Shown: positions 42,532 to 50,613, counted from the first letter of the stretch. The stretch: DNA of 64,000 bases from Arthrobacter saudimassiliensis (GCA_900016675.1 LN483071.1:744001-808000); one strand, 5' to 3'. Made by a program: numbers and translations. The notes: a model not told the origin generated them from the sequence alone.

Positions 42532-44018
42532 CGGTTTCCTTCCCTCTCCGGCGTGCCCGCGCCGTCCGCGGCTGGCTCTCCCGCGGTCGACGTCGTGCCG
42601 GCGGCGGTCCCGACGTCGGCCCGAGCCGCACCGCCGTCCGCCTCGCCAGCGGCCCGGGCGGTTTTTTGGGGTTCGTGGTACTCCGCGGCCACCGGGCTGA
42701 TCATCAGGTTCGCGATGAAGCCGACCACCAGCAGCGCGACCATCGTCAGCAGGGCCGGGCGGTAGGCGCCGGCGGTGAGCTCGCCGGGGGTGCCCTGCGA
42801 GTCCAGGAAGCCGTTGACGATCAGCGGCCCGGCGATGCCGGCTGCCGACCATGCGGTGAGCAGCCGGCCGTGGATGGCCCCGACCTGGAACGTGCCGAAC
42901 AGGTCCCGCAGATAGGCCGGCACGGTGGCGAACCCGCCGCCGTAGAAGGAGAGGATGACGAAGGCCAGCAGCACGAACAGGATGGTGTTGGCGTTGCCGA
43001 ACAGGGCCAGCACGGCGTAAAGGCCTGCGCCGACACCGAGGTAGACCATATAGATCCGCTTGCGGCCGATCACGTCCGAGGTGGCCGACCAGGCGAAGCG
43101 CCCGGCCATGTTGCCGATGGACAGCAGGCCCACGAAGCCGCCGGCGACCGCCGCGGTGACCAGGGACGCGCCGTCGGGCTGGCGGAAGAAGTCCTGGATC
43201 ATCGGCGCGGCCTGCTCCAGGATGCCGATCCCGGCGGTCACGTTGCAGAACAGCACGATCCAGACCAGCCAGAACTGGCGGGTCCGCACCGCGTTCGAGG
43301 CGGAGACCTGCGCCGTCGTCACCAGCGGCTTGGAGGCCACCTTGGACGGGTCGAACCCTGCGGGCTTCCAGTCGGCGGCGGGCACACGGATGCTCCATGC
43401 CCCGTAGAGCATATAGGCGAGGAAAACGACGGCGAAGGTCAGGAAGAGCTTGCCGACGGCGTCGCCGCTGGCCACCCAGCCCGGGGTGCCGGAGTTCGGG
43501 TCGTACAGCGAGAGCAGGGCGGAGGAGAGCGGGCTGGCGATCAGCGCGCCGCCGCCGAAGCCCATGATCGCCATGCCGGTGGCCAGGCCGGGCCGGTCCG
43601 GGAACCATTTGATCAGGGTGGACACCGGGGAGATGTAGCCGATACCCAGGCCGATGCCGCCCAGGACGCCGTATCCGAGGTAGAGCAGCCAGAGCTGGCC
43701 GGTGAAGATGCCCGCGGCGCCCACCAGGAACCCGCCGGACCAGAAGACGGCGGAGACGAACATCGCCTTGCGCGGACCGTTGCTGTCCACCCAGGTGCCC
43801 ATGACGGCGGCGGAGAGGCCCAGCATCACGATGGCCACCGAGAAGATCACGCCGATCTGGGTCAGCGACGCATCGAAATAGTCCACGAGGGCCGTCTTGT
43901 AGACGCTGGTCGCATAGACCTGCCCGATACACAGATGCACCGCCAGCGCCGCCGGCGGTATCAGCCAGCGGTTGTATCCCGGCGGCGCGATGGTCCTGTC
44001 CCTGTCCAGCCAGCTCAT
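42528..44018 (-). CDS. OFA-family MFS transporter (oxalate/formate-type)
   Basis: A 496-residue, 12-helix carrier. The first helix region AALAVHLCIGQVYATSVYK and GLGIGYISPVSTLIKWFPDRPGLATG are typical of the OFA branch, whose known members exchange oxalate and formate or carry other small acids. AGGGAG lies five bases before the ATG. A small subunit follows with a 4-base overlap. The C-terminal 50 residues are Ala/Glu-rich and variable. The substrate is not known. Confidence 0.92.
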   Translation of the reverse strand: MSWLDRDRTIAPPGYNRWLIPPAALAVHLCIGQVYATSVYKTALVDYFDASLTQIGVIFSVAIVMLGLSAAVMGTWVDSNGPRKAMFVSAVFWSGGFLVGAAGIFTGQLWLLYLGYGVLGGIGLGIGYISPVSTLIKWFPDRPGLATGMAIMGFGGGALIASPLSSALLSLYDPNSGTPGWVASGDAVGKLFLTFAVVFLAYMLYGAWSIRVPAADWKPAGFDPSKVASKPLVTTAQVSASNAVRTRQFWLVWIVLFCNVTAGIGILEQAAPMIQDFFRQPDGASLVTAAVAGGFVGLLSIGNMAGRFAWSATSDVIGRKRIYMVYLGVGAGLYAVLALFGNANTILFVLLAFVILSFYGGGFATVPAYLRDLFGTFQVGAIHGRLLTAWSAAGIAGPLIVNGFLDSQGTPGELTAGAYRPALLTMVALLVVGFIANLMISPVAAEYHEPQKTARAAGEADGGAARADVGTAAGTTSTAGEPAADGAGTPEREGNR

Positions 44019-44140
44019 CGAAACTCCCTTGTCCGAGGCGCAATCGTTGGGTCAGAAGCATGGCCCACCGCGGCCCCGGAGCAAAGCGCCGACACACCTT
44101 TCCGGCTTTTGGAGCGCCGCCGGCACGCAACCTACTCGCC

Positions 44141-44176
44141 GGTAACAAATTTTTCCGGACCCCTTGATTTGTTACC
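44141..44176. repeat. Inverted repeat GGTAACAAAT / ATTTGTTACC
   Basis: Perfect 10-base arms (44141-44150 and 44167-44176) with a 16-base spacer. The right arm overlaps the candidate -35 of the heptad-repeat gene, as an operator would. The half-site GTAAC recurs at about 44193. Confidence 0.6.
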
Positions 44177-44192
44177 CATCAGTAGCTTAGAT
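44164..44192 (+). promoter_or_regulatory. Candidate promoter of the heptad-repeat gene
   Basis: TTGATT (44164-44169), a 17-base spacer and TTAGAT (44187-44192), leaving a leader of about 140 bases before the ATG at 44337. Confidence 0.35.
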
Positions 44193-44336
44193 GTAACCGA
44201 CGTCACATCCCAAGGGTATGTGCCCGGCGTTTTCCGCCTGGCTACGGCCCTCCGTTATGCCAGGCAGCAGCACTTCTGCCTGTTTGCACCCTGGCCTCCG
44301 GCCGCACGCATCACTTACAGCAAATGGGGAATATCA

Positions 44337-46709
44337 ATGACGAGTTCCACCTCCGGCCGTGCTTCAAGCCGGCCGCACGCAATCCTGACGGGCCTTCTCG
44401 CCCTGTTCCTGATCCTTCTGCTGGCCTTCTTCGTACTGTTCAGCAACCAGGTTGCCAGCGGCGCCACCCAGCTGAGCGAAGGCGCGGAGCGGGCTTCCGA
44501 CGGCGCCGTTGAGCTGCGCGACGGCGCGGCGCGCGCCCGGGACGGCGCGGCCGAGCTCTCCGCCGGCGCCACCAAGGTCGACGACGGCGCCCAGACCATC
44601 TCCAACGGCCTCGGCACGGCCCGCACCGGAGCCCAGTCCCTCAAGGACGGCGCCGTGGACCTCAATGACGGTGCGGCCCAGCTGCTCGAAGGCGCGAACA
44701 GCGCTGCCGACGGTGCCGGCAGGCTCGTCGCCGGCGCCGCCAGTGCCAACGAAGGTGCCGGCAGGCTCGCTGCCGGCGGCGGCGAGCTGGCCGCAGGCGC
44801 AGGCCGGATCGCCGACGGCGGCGCCGAGCTCCAGGCCGGCGCCGAGCGCGCCAATGCCGGAGCCGCCCAGCTCTACAAGGGCAGCGACGACCTGAGGAAG
44901 GGCGCGAATGCCGCCCGTGACGGCGCCCAGGCGCTTAAGGCCGGCGGTCAGGACCTCAAGGCCGGCATCTCCGACGTCGATTCCGGCGCGCAGCAGCTGC
45001 GCGACGGCACAACCGCCTTGGCCACCGGTGCGGGCACGGCCAAGACCGGCGCGGAGGCCCTCGCCGACGGCGTGGGCCGGCTCTCCGACGGCGCAACGGC
45101 CGCTGATAACGGCGCCGGACAGCTGGTGGACGGCGGTACCGCCCTCAAGGCCGGCACTGATGAGGCCGTAGCCGGAACCCAGGACCTGCAGGCCGGAGCC
45201 CTGCGGGTGAAGGACGGGGCCGCCGCGCTGAGCGACGGCGTCAATACTGCCTCGGAGGGGTCCACGGAGCTTCGCGCCGGAGCCCAGAAGCTGTCCGACG
45301 GCATCCTGGCGCTCGTCAACGGCAGCGCCGCCCTGCGTGACGGCGGCGCCCAGCTGGCGCTCTCCGCTCCACCGGTCAACACAGCTGTGGGAATCCATAA
45401 CCTTCAGGCCGATACATTGGCAAGCTCTGCCGGCGCTCTCCGGCAGGACACGCAGGACCTGGTCAACGGCCTGACTGACCTCAAGACCCGCGCCGCGGGC
45501 ATGTCGGACGCGGAGCTCGAGGCTGCCATCAGCCAGCTACTGGCCCGTGCACAAGAGACCAAAGCTGGACTCGATTCGGTGGCTGACAATGCCGCGGGCT
45601 TCAGCGAAACGTACAACGGCACTCTGCGTGACAACCTGAATACCCTGGCGGCGGGCGCGACCGAGGCTTCCCTCGGCGCCGCAGCGCTCAACGGCGGCGT
45701 GGAGCAGGTCAGGGGCGGCGCTCCCGAGGTTGCCGCAGGAGCCGCCCGGCTCGATGACGGTATCAAGACCATCAAGGCCGGCTTCGACGGTCAGGGAACC
45801 GCGGAGGAACCGGGCCTGAAGAACGGCGCGGCCGGCGTGCATGCCGGCGCCAGCCGCCTGGCCGAAGGTTCCAAGGCCCTGCAGAAGGGTGCTGGCGAGC
45901 TCCTGGCCGGACTGAAGACCCTCCGGGCCGGAACGTCCGACCTGGCTGAAGGAGCCGAAGCGGCCAAGGCCGGCGCGGATGATCTGGCCGCCGGCAACGA
46001 AGCCCTTGCCGCAGGCGCAGGCGAACTGAAGGCCGGCGCAGGTCAGCTCGCCGCAGGTACTCCGCTGCTGCTGGCCGGAGCCGACAAGCTCTCCGCAGGA
46101 GCCAACGAGCTGGCCGCCGGAAACGGCGCCCTTGCCGCCGGTGCCGGGCAGCTGAATGCCGGAGCCGGGCAGCTCGCTGACGGTACGCCGGCCCTCGCAG
46201 CCGGCGCCGGCCAGCTTGCGGCCGGCGGACAGGACCTGAAGACCGGTGCCGGCACGCTGGCCGCCGGAGCCAATACCCTGGCCACCGGCCTGAACACCCT
46301 GCAGACCGGTGCCGGCACCTTGGCGGCCGGAAACCAGAAGCTCGCCACCGGAGCCGGCACGCTGTCCGATGGCACCGGCCGACTGATGACCGGCAGCGAC
46401 ACCCTGAACCAGGGCATCGTGAAGCTGGACGACGGCGCCAAGACCCTGAGCACGGGCACCGGTGACCTCGACGAGGGCGCCGCCACCTTGGCCGAAGGCA
46501 CCGAAACCCTCGCCGAAGGCACCGAGACCCTCGCCGGCGGCAACGGTGAAATCTCCGACGGCGCCAACACCATGATGGAACGCACCTCCGCCATGACGCC
46601 CGGCGGAATCTTCACCTCCCCCGCCGTCCTGGCGGTCATCATCCCGCTGGTTCTGCTGGCCATTCCGCTGGTCCTGATGCTCGGCGGGCGCCGCCGGGCA
46701 CAGCACTAG
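44337..46709 (+). CDS. Long X-X-X-Leu-X-X-Gly heptad-repeat membrane protein
   Basis: A 790-residue protein with an N-terminal membrane helix (about residues 17-38, ILTGLLALFLILLLAFFVLF) and a C-terminal one (about 760-780). Between them lie two long blocks of heptads of the kind X-X-X-Leu-X-X-Gly (about 39-338 and 437-745; typical unit DGAAELSAGA), interrupted by about 100 residues of non-repeat helix-forming sequence (about 338-437). These repeats are known from YhgE/Pip-type proteins, but here the multi-helix ABC-2 part is missing. The middle should be extracytoplasmic. GGGGA lies six bases before the ATG. No close partner gene is adjacent; function unknown. Confidence 0.85.
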   Translation: MTSSTSGRASSRPHAILTGLLALFLILLLAFFVLFSNQVASGATQLSEGAERASDGAVELRDGAARARDGAAELSAGATKVDDGAQTISNGLGTARTGAQSLKDGAVDLNDGAAQLLEGANSAADGAGRLVAGAASANEGAGRLAAGGGELAAGAGRIADGGAELQAGAERANAGAAQLYKGSDDLRKGANAARDGAQALKAGGQDLKAGISDVDSGAQQLRDGTTALATGAGTAKTGAEALADGVGRLSDGATAADNGAGQLVDGGTALKAGTDEAVAGTQDLQAGALRVKDGAAALSDGVNTASEGSTELRAGAQKLSDGILALVNGSAALRDGGAQLALSAPPVNTAVGIHNLQADTLASSAGALRQDTQDLVNGLTDLKTRAAGMSDAELEAAISQLLARAQETKAGLDSVADNAAGFSETYNGTLRDNLNTLAAGATEASLGAAALNGGVEQVRGGAPEVAAGAARLDDGIKTIKAGFDGQGTAEEPGLKNGAAGVHAGASRLAEGSKALQKGAGELLAGLKTLRAGTSDLAEGAEAAKAGADDLAAGNEALAAGAGELKAGAGQLAAGTPLLLAGADKLSAGANELAAGNGALAAGAGQLNAGAGQLADGTPALAAGAGQLAAGGQDLKTGAGTLAAGANTLATGLNTLQTGAGTLAAGNQKLATGAGTLSDGTGRLMTGSDTLNQGIVKLDDGAKTLSTGTGDLDEGAATLAEGTETLAEGTETLAGGNGEISDGANTMMERTSAMTPGGIFTSPAVLAVIIPLVLLAIPLVLMLGGRRRAQH

Positions 46710-46740
46710 CCCGCGGCGCCGGGTCTTCGGGCCCGGCACG

Positions 46741-46777
46741 ACAGAAGGGGCGGATGCTCAGCATCCGCCCCTTCTGT
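46741..46777. terminator. Bidirectional terminator
   Basis: Perfect 17-base arms (46741-46757 and 46761-46777) with a 3-base loop, between the heptad-repeat gene and the convergent small-protein gene at 46804. Confidence 0.75.
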
Positions 46778-46803
46778 GTGTCCCGGCCCTTCTGAGACGG
46801 GGC

Positions 46804-47013
46804 CTAGTTCCACTCGCGGGGCAACGGAGGGTTGTCGCCCGGGTCCTTCTCGCCGGTCGGATTGACGTCCTCCTCGGCCGGGCCGCCGGCGTCGCGGTCC
46901 AGGCTGCCGCCTTCGGCACCGCCCTCCCCAGCCCAGGTCTCGTCTTCGGCGGTGCCGTCGGGGTCGCGGGCGGCGCCGTCCTCGGGGTCCCGGGCGCGGT
47001 CGCCGCTGGTCAC
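46804..47013 (-). CDS. Small acidic protein of unknown function
   Basis: A 69-residue, very acidic, Gly/Asp/Glu-rich and probably disordered protein (starting VTSGDRARDPEDGAARDPDG, ending NPPLPREWN). Its GTG overlaps the stop of the preceding membrane-protein gene by four bases, which is the main support for it being real. No family recognised. Confidence 0.55.
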   Translation of the reverse strand: MTSGDRARDPEDGAARDPDGTAEDETWAGEGGAEGGSLDRDAGGPAEEDVNPTGEKDPGDNPPLPREWN

Positions 47014-47543
47014 TGGAACAGGCCCTTCTTGACCTGCGTCGGACGCTGCTGCTCGCCCTGCTGCGCACCGAGGACGACGACGGCGCCGGAGAACACCGGG
47101 ATCGTCCACTGCAGGATCTTGAGCTGCTTCTGCGCGGCCTTCAGCTCGTCGGAGGCATGCGGGGAAGGCTCGGTCGCACCCTCGGCGCCCTGCTCGGAGA
47201 GCTTCTCGACCTTGCCGCCCAGGATGCCCGCGTAGAGGGTCACCCCGGCACCGGCCAGGGTGACCAGTGTCTTGACGGCAGCTGAAGCGGCGACGCCCTG
47301 CTGGTTGGCGAGCCGGCCCTTGTTGTCCCAGATCAGGGGAAGCCCGGCGGCGATATGGGCGAAGATCGCGGCGGACTGCACGGGGGCCCATTTCTTCCAG
47401 CCGAGGCTGGAGAGGCGGGTGCGTTCCCTCGGGTCCTTGGCTTCGGCGGCTGCGCCGTTAAGCCCGACGGCCCCCATCAGGGAGCCGCCAAACCATGCGG
47501 CGGCGGTGAGGTCGTGGACAGAGCGGGCGAACAGACTGGACAT
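47010..47543 (-). CDS. Four-helix membrane protein of unknown function
   Basis: A 177-residue protein with about four hydrophobic segments (DLTAAAWFGGSLMGAVGL; AAIFAHIAAGLPLIW; TLVTLAGAGVTLYAGILGG; WTIPVFSGAVVVLGAQQG). Between the third and fourth lies a charged loop. I do not recognise the family with confidence. The ATG at 47543 has GGAG upstream. It is coupled to the small acidic protein. Confidence 0.75.
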   Translation of the reverse strand: MSSLFARSVHDLTAAAWFGGSLMGAVGLNGAAAEAKDPRERTRLSSLGWKKWAPVQSAAIFAHIAAGLPLIWDNKGRLANQQGVAASAAVKTLVTLAGAGVTLYAGILGGKVEKLSEQGAEGATEPSPHASDELKAAQKQLKILQWTIPVFSGAVVVLGAQQGEQQRPTQVKKGLFQ

Positions 47544-47652
47544 ATGAGGCTCCTGGCTTCCGTTGGACGGGGATTTCCGGGAAAGGAGCGGGCGGTAACC
47601 CGCGCCGCCCAACCTAGTCGCCGGAGCGCGCGGGCACCAGAGCAGGACGCCG

Positions 47653-47691
47653 GACGGGCCGTTCCCGGCGGACGTTCAGGAACGGGCCGTC
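47653..47691 (-). terminator. Possible terminator after the thioesterase gene
   Basis: Thirteen-base arms with a central mismatch (47653-47665 and 47679-47691), loop 13 bases, starting 49 bases beyond the minus-strand stop at 47740. Confidence 0.3.
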
Positions 47692-47739
47692 AGCGCAACA
47701 CAACCGTCCGCTTCAGGAGGCCAGGGCCTTCCGGGCCGC

Positions 47740-48291
47740 TCAGGACAACCAGGTGTGCGGTGCCGGCTTGCGGGTGGAGGGCAGGGCCACGTTGAGCCGC
47801 CAGTCCTTGATCCATTCCGGCAGCACCATCTCGGCCGGGGGCCGGCGGCCCGCGGCTTCGAAGATCTCGTCATTGCTCACCGGCCCCTTCTTTGACACCA
47901 GACGGCCGGCGACGTGCGCCTCGGCGTAGACCTCGCCGTCCACCACCATGCGGTGCTGGAAGTAGACCGACTTCTCGTCGAAACCGAGGATCCGGGTCTC
48001 GATGCTGTAGCGCTGCCACAGCTGCAGGGACTTGCGGAAGCTGATCGTCTCGTTGCCCACCACCGGCGTCCAGCCGCGACGGCGCATGGTCTTCCAGAGC
48101 CCGCTGCGGGCCATCAGGTCGAACCGGCCCAGGTCCATCAGGGACAGGTACATGCCATTGTTGACGTGCATGGCGATGTCAATATCCGTCGGCAGCACGC
48201 GCATGGGCACGGAGGAGACCCCGAAGATGTCCAGAGGCGGCCGGCGGAAGGAACGGAGCAGGGTCAGGATGGTGCGCAGGAGCAGGTGCAT
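47740..48291 (-). CDS. Hotdog-fold acyl-CoA thioesterase (THEM6/4HBT-like)
   Basis: A 183-residue thioesterase-family protein. The hotdog active region is LPTDIDIAMHVNNGMYLSLMDLGRFDL in two pieces, with the Asp and His typical of the 4-hydroxybenzoyl-CoA thioesterase type, followed by the beta strands FRKSLQLWQRYSIETRI and FQHRMVVDGEVYAEAHV. It likely hydrolyses a fatty or aromatic acyl-CoA. The ATG at 48291 has GCAGGAGCAGG-like purines inside the coding part but no clear Shine-Dalgarno, because a perfect 26-base palindrome ends only three bases upstream. The gene follows the ligase gene on the same strand. Confidence 0.85.
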   Translation of the reverse strand: MHLLLRTILTLLRSFRRPPLDIFGVSSVPMRVLPTDIDIAMHVNNGMYLSLMDLGRFDLMARSGLWKTMRRRGWTPVVGNETISFRKSLQLWQRYSIETRILGFDEKSVYFQHRMVVDGEVYAEAHVAGRLVSKKGPVSNDEIFEAAGRRPPAEMVLPEWIKDWRLNVALPSTRKPAPHTWLS

Positions 48292-48294
48292 GCC

Positions 48295-48320
48295 GCTATG
48301 TTACTGATCAGTAACATAGC
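48295..48320. promoter_or_regulatory. Perfect 26-base palindrome, likely operator
   Basis: The left half is GCTATGTTACTGA and the right half its exact complement, centred on GATC with no spacer. It lies in the 41-base gap between the ligase stop (48333) and the thioesterase start (48291). A symmetric AT-containing site of this type, right at a start codon, fits a TetR-like dimer. The regulator gene is not adjacent. Confidence 0.6.
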
Positions 48321-48332
48321 TGGCAAGCATCG

Positions 48333-49409
48333 TTACGAGCCGCCCGTGCTCAGGACATCGTCCAGGTCGTACCGCACGGGCTCCTCCAGCTGGGCGTAGG
48401 TGCAGGACCCGGGGTCCCGGTCCGGCCGCCAGCGCTGGAACTGGGCGGTGTGCCGGAACCGCTCGCCCTCCATGTGGTCGTACTTGACCTCCACCACCCG
48501 TTCCGGGCGCAGGAACGTGAAGGACAGATCCTTGTCACCGCTCCAGCGGCTACCCTCGGCGGTGCGCGGCGTGCGGGTGCCGGACTGCTGCTCGGCCGGC
48601 GCCCAGGGATGCCCGGCCGCGTCGGTGACCAGCGGCTGCAGCTCCTCGAACAGCTTCCGACGCCGCGGCATGGGAAAGGAGCTGGCGACGCCCACGTGCA
48701 CCAGCGCGCCGTCGTCGTCGAAAAGGCCCAGCAGCAGCGAACCGATGGCCTTCGGATCGTTCTTGTGCGTCCGGTAGCCGGCGAGCACGCAGTCCGCGGT
48801 GCGCTCGTGCTTGATCTTCAGCATGGTGCGCCGGCCCGCTTCGTAGGGCTCATCCAGCGCCTTCGCGAGCACGCCGTCCAGCCCCGCGCCCTCGAAGCTG
48901 GCAAACCACTCCTCGGCGACGGCCCGGTCACGGGTCTCGGCGGTGAGGTACAGCGGCGGCGGCAGCTGCGCGAAGGTCTCGGCCAGCAGGGCCCGACGGC
49001 GCTCGTAGGGTTCGGCGAGCATGCTGCGGTCCCCGAGGGCGAGCAGGTCGAAGCCGACGAAGGCCGCCGGCGTCTCCGCCGCCAGCTTTCGGACCCGGCT
49101 CGCGGCAGGGTGGATGCGCTGTTGGAGGGTGTCGAAGTCCAGCCGGCGGGCGGCGTCGTCAATCAGCACGATCTCCCCGTCCACCACGCACCGCTCCGGC
49201 AGGAGCCGGCGGAAGGCCTCCTCCAGCTCCGGAAAGTAACGGTTCATCGCCCGGCCGTTGCGGCTGGCGATCTCCACCTCGTTCCCGTCCCGGAACACGA
49301 TGGTGCGGAACCCGTCCCACTTGGGCTCATAGCCGTAGTTGCCGGCCGGAACCCGGGCCACGGCCTTGGCGAGCATGGGAGCGAGCGGGGGCATCACGGG
49401 CAGATCCAT
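48333..49409 (-). CDS. ligC: ATP-dependent DNA ligase (LigC-type)
   Basis: A 358-residue ligase. The adenylation domain (about residues 1-215) has the nucleotidyl-accepting Lys in YEPKWDGFR, then SRNGRAMNRY, VVDGEIVLID and, near residue 200, the motif V LKIKHERTADCVLAGYR in part. The OB-fold follows. Length and motifs fit mycobacterial LigC, a repair ligase distinct from the replicative NAD-dependent LigA, lacking the polymerase and nuclease domains of LigD. No Ku gene is next to it. It starts at the ATG at 49409. Confidence 0.92.
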   Translation of the reverse strand: MDLPVMPPLAPMLAKAVARVPAGNYGYEPKWDGFRTIVFRDGNEVEIASRNGRAMNRYFPELEEAFRRLLPERCVVDGEIVLIDDAARRLDFDTLQQRIHPAASRVRKLAAETPAAFVGFDLLALGDRSMLAEPYERRRALLAETFAQLPPPLYLTAETRDRAVAEEWFASFEGAGLDGVLAKALDEPYEAGRRTMLKIKHERTADCVLAGYRTHKNDPKAIGSLLLGLFDDDGALVHVGVASSFPMPRRRKLFEELQPLVTDAAGHPWAPAEQQSGTRTPRTAEGSRWSGDKDLSFTFLRPERVVEVKYDHMEGERFRHTAQFQRWRPDRDPGSCTYAQLEEPVRYDLDDVLSTGGS

Positions 49410-49580
49410 GGCGGCGTCTCCAATCGGCGGAACCTCTGCGGGCAGTCTAGCCACCCGGGCCCGGGCACCGGGACGACGGCGGACCGTGCGCACATGCCCG
49501 GCCGCCGCAGCGCGTGCTATCAAGGGAGGAACGATCACATCTGCACGCGACAGGACCGCCGGTCCGGAAACGGGGACTTG

Positions 49581-50594
49581 ATGGCTGTTGGGAGCCGCAT
49601 GATCGGGCAGCGGGACGTCGGGGCGATCGGCCTGGGGTGCATGAACATCAACCATGCCTACGGCCGGCCGCTTCCCCGCGAGGACGCCGGGAGGCTGCTG
49701 CTCCACGCCCTGGACAGCGGGGTGCGGCACTTCGACACCGCGGCGATCTACGGCGCCACGGCGAACGAGGCGCTGGTGGGCGAGATCCTCGGACCGCGCC
49801 GCGACGAGTACTTCCTGGCGAGCAAATGCGGCATGACCGACCTGGGCGGCCGGCGGGTGATCGACGGACGACCCGAGACGATCCGGGCGACGGCCGAGCA
49901 GGCGCTGGCCCGGTTGCGCACCGACCACCTCGACCTCTACTACCTGCACCGCCTGGACCCGGCGGTTCCGGTCGAGGACAGCGTGGGAGCGCTGGCGGAG
50001 CTGGTCCGGGAGGGCAAGATCGGCGGCATCGGCCTGTCGGAGGTCTCGGCGCAGACGCTGCGCCGGGCGGCCGCCGTGCATCCGATCGCCGCCGTGCAGA
50101 ACGAGTATTCGCTGTGGACCCGCAACCCGGAGCTCGGGGTGCTGCAGGCCGCGCAGGAGCTGGGCACCGCGTTCGTGGCTTTCAGCCCGCTCGGCCGCGG
50201 CTTCCTGGCCGGCGCGCTGCGGGATCCCGCAACGCTGCATGAAACGGATCTGCGGCGCGGCATGCCCCGTTTCCAGGGCGCCAATTTCGCCGCCAACCTC
50301 TACCTCGTGGAGGAACTGGAACTGCTCGCCCGGCAGGCCGCCGTGACCCCCGCGCAGCTGGCGCTGGCCTGGGTGCTGGCCCAGGGCAGCCACGTGATCG
50401 CGCTGCCGGGAACCACCGATACGGCGCATCTGACGGAGAACATGGCTGCCGCGCACCTGGATCTCCCCGACTCGGTGCTGCGCCGCGCCGGCCATCTGAT
50501 CAACCAGCACACCGTGCGCGGCGCCCGCTATTCGGACGCCGCGCAGGCCGACGTCGACACCGAGGAGTTCACGGCGGAACGGGCAGGCCGCTAG
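49581..50594 (+). CDS. Aldo/keto reductase
   Basis: A 337-residue NADPH-dependent reductase of the (beta/alpha)8-barrel family. Catalytic residues appear in FDTAAIYGATANE (Asp, Tyr), FLASKCGMTD (Lys) and LDLYYLHRLDP (His). The NADPH site near the end is ALPGTTDTAHLTENMAA. The best start is the ATG at 49581. A 16-base hairpin arm begins inside its last codons. Divergent from the ligase gene; its substrate is unknown, but a benzoylformate decarboxylase gene 4 kb further on makes aromatic aldehydes possible. Confidence 0.9.
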   Translation: MAVGSRMIGQRDVGAIGLGCMNINHAYGRPLPREDAGRLLLHALDSGVRHFDTAAIYGATANEALVGEILGPRRDEYFLASKCGMTDLGGRRVIDGRPETIRATAEQALARLRTDHLDLYYLHRLDPAVPVEDSVGALAELVREGKIGGIGLSEVSAQTLRRAAAVHPIAAVQNEYSLWTRNPELGVLQAAQELGTAFVAFSPLGRGFLAGALRDPATLHETDLRRGMPRFQGANFAANLYLVEELELLARQAAVTPAQLALAWVLAQGSHVIALPGTTDTAHLTENMAAAHLDLPDSVLRRAGHLINQHTVRGARYSDAAQADVDTEEFTAERAGR

Positions 50595-50613
50595 CACCCT
50601 GCCCGTTCCGCCG
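50572..50613 (+). terminator. Hairpin overlapping the end of the aldo/keto reductase gene
   Basis: Perfect 16-base arms (50572-50587 and 50598-50613) enclose a 10-base loop that contains the stop codon (50592-50594). Confidence 0.65.

Larger units (their letters stand above)
44019..44336. other. 318-base intergenic control region of the heptad-repeat gene
   Basis: No coding frame is apparent. It contains an AT-rich core at about 44140-44200, a 10-base-arm inverted repeat (44141-44176), a candidate promoter (44164-44192), a second imperfect repeat GATGTAAC/GTCACATC (about 44190-44209), and a 7-base-arm hairpin in the presumed leader (44236-44242 with 44259-44265). Confidence 0.5.

Noticed and set aside
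42327-44336. Extension of the heptad-repeat frame upstream by some 670 residues
   Set aside because: The extra part is antisense to the OFA transporter and its small subunit, and has no homology; the ATG at 44337 has a ribosome-binding site and gives a proper membrane anchor.
44453-46570. Repeated DNA that might look like a tandem or CRISPR-like array
   Set aside because: The periodicity is 21 bases and codes for heptads; units vary in sequence and there are no spacers.
44364-46739. Long minus-strand frames within the heptad-repeat gene
   Set aside because: They mirror the repetitive GC-rich coding sequence of the plus strand; no starts with ribosome-binding sites and no separate domains.
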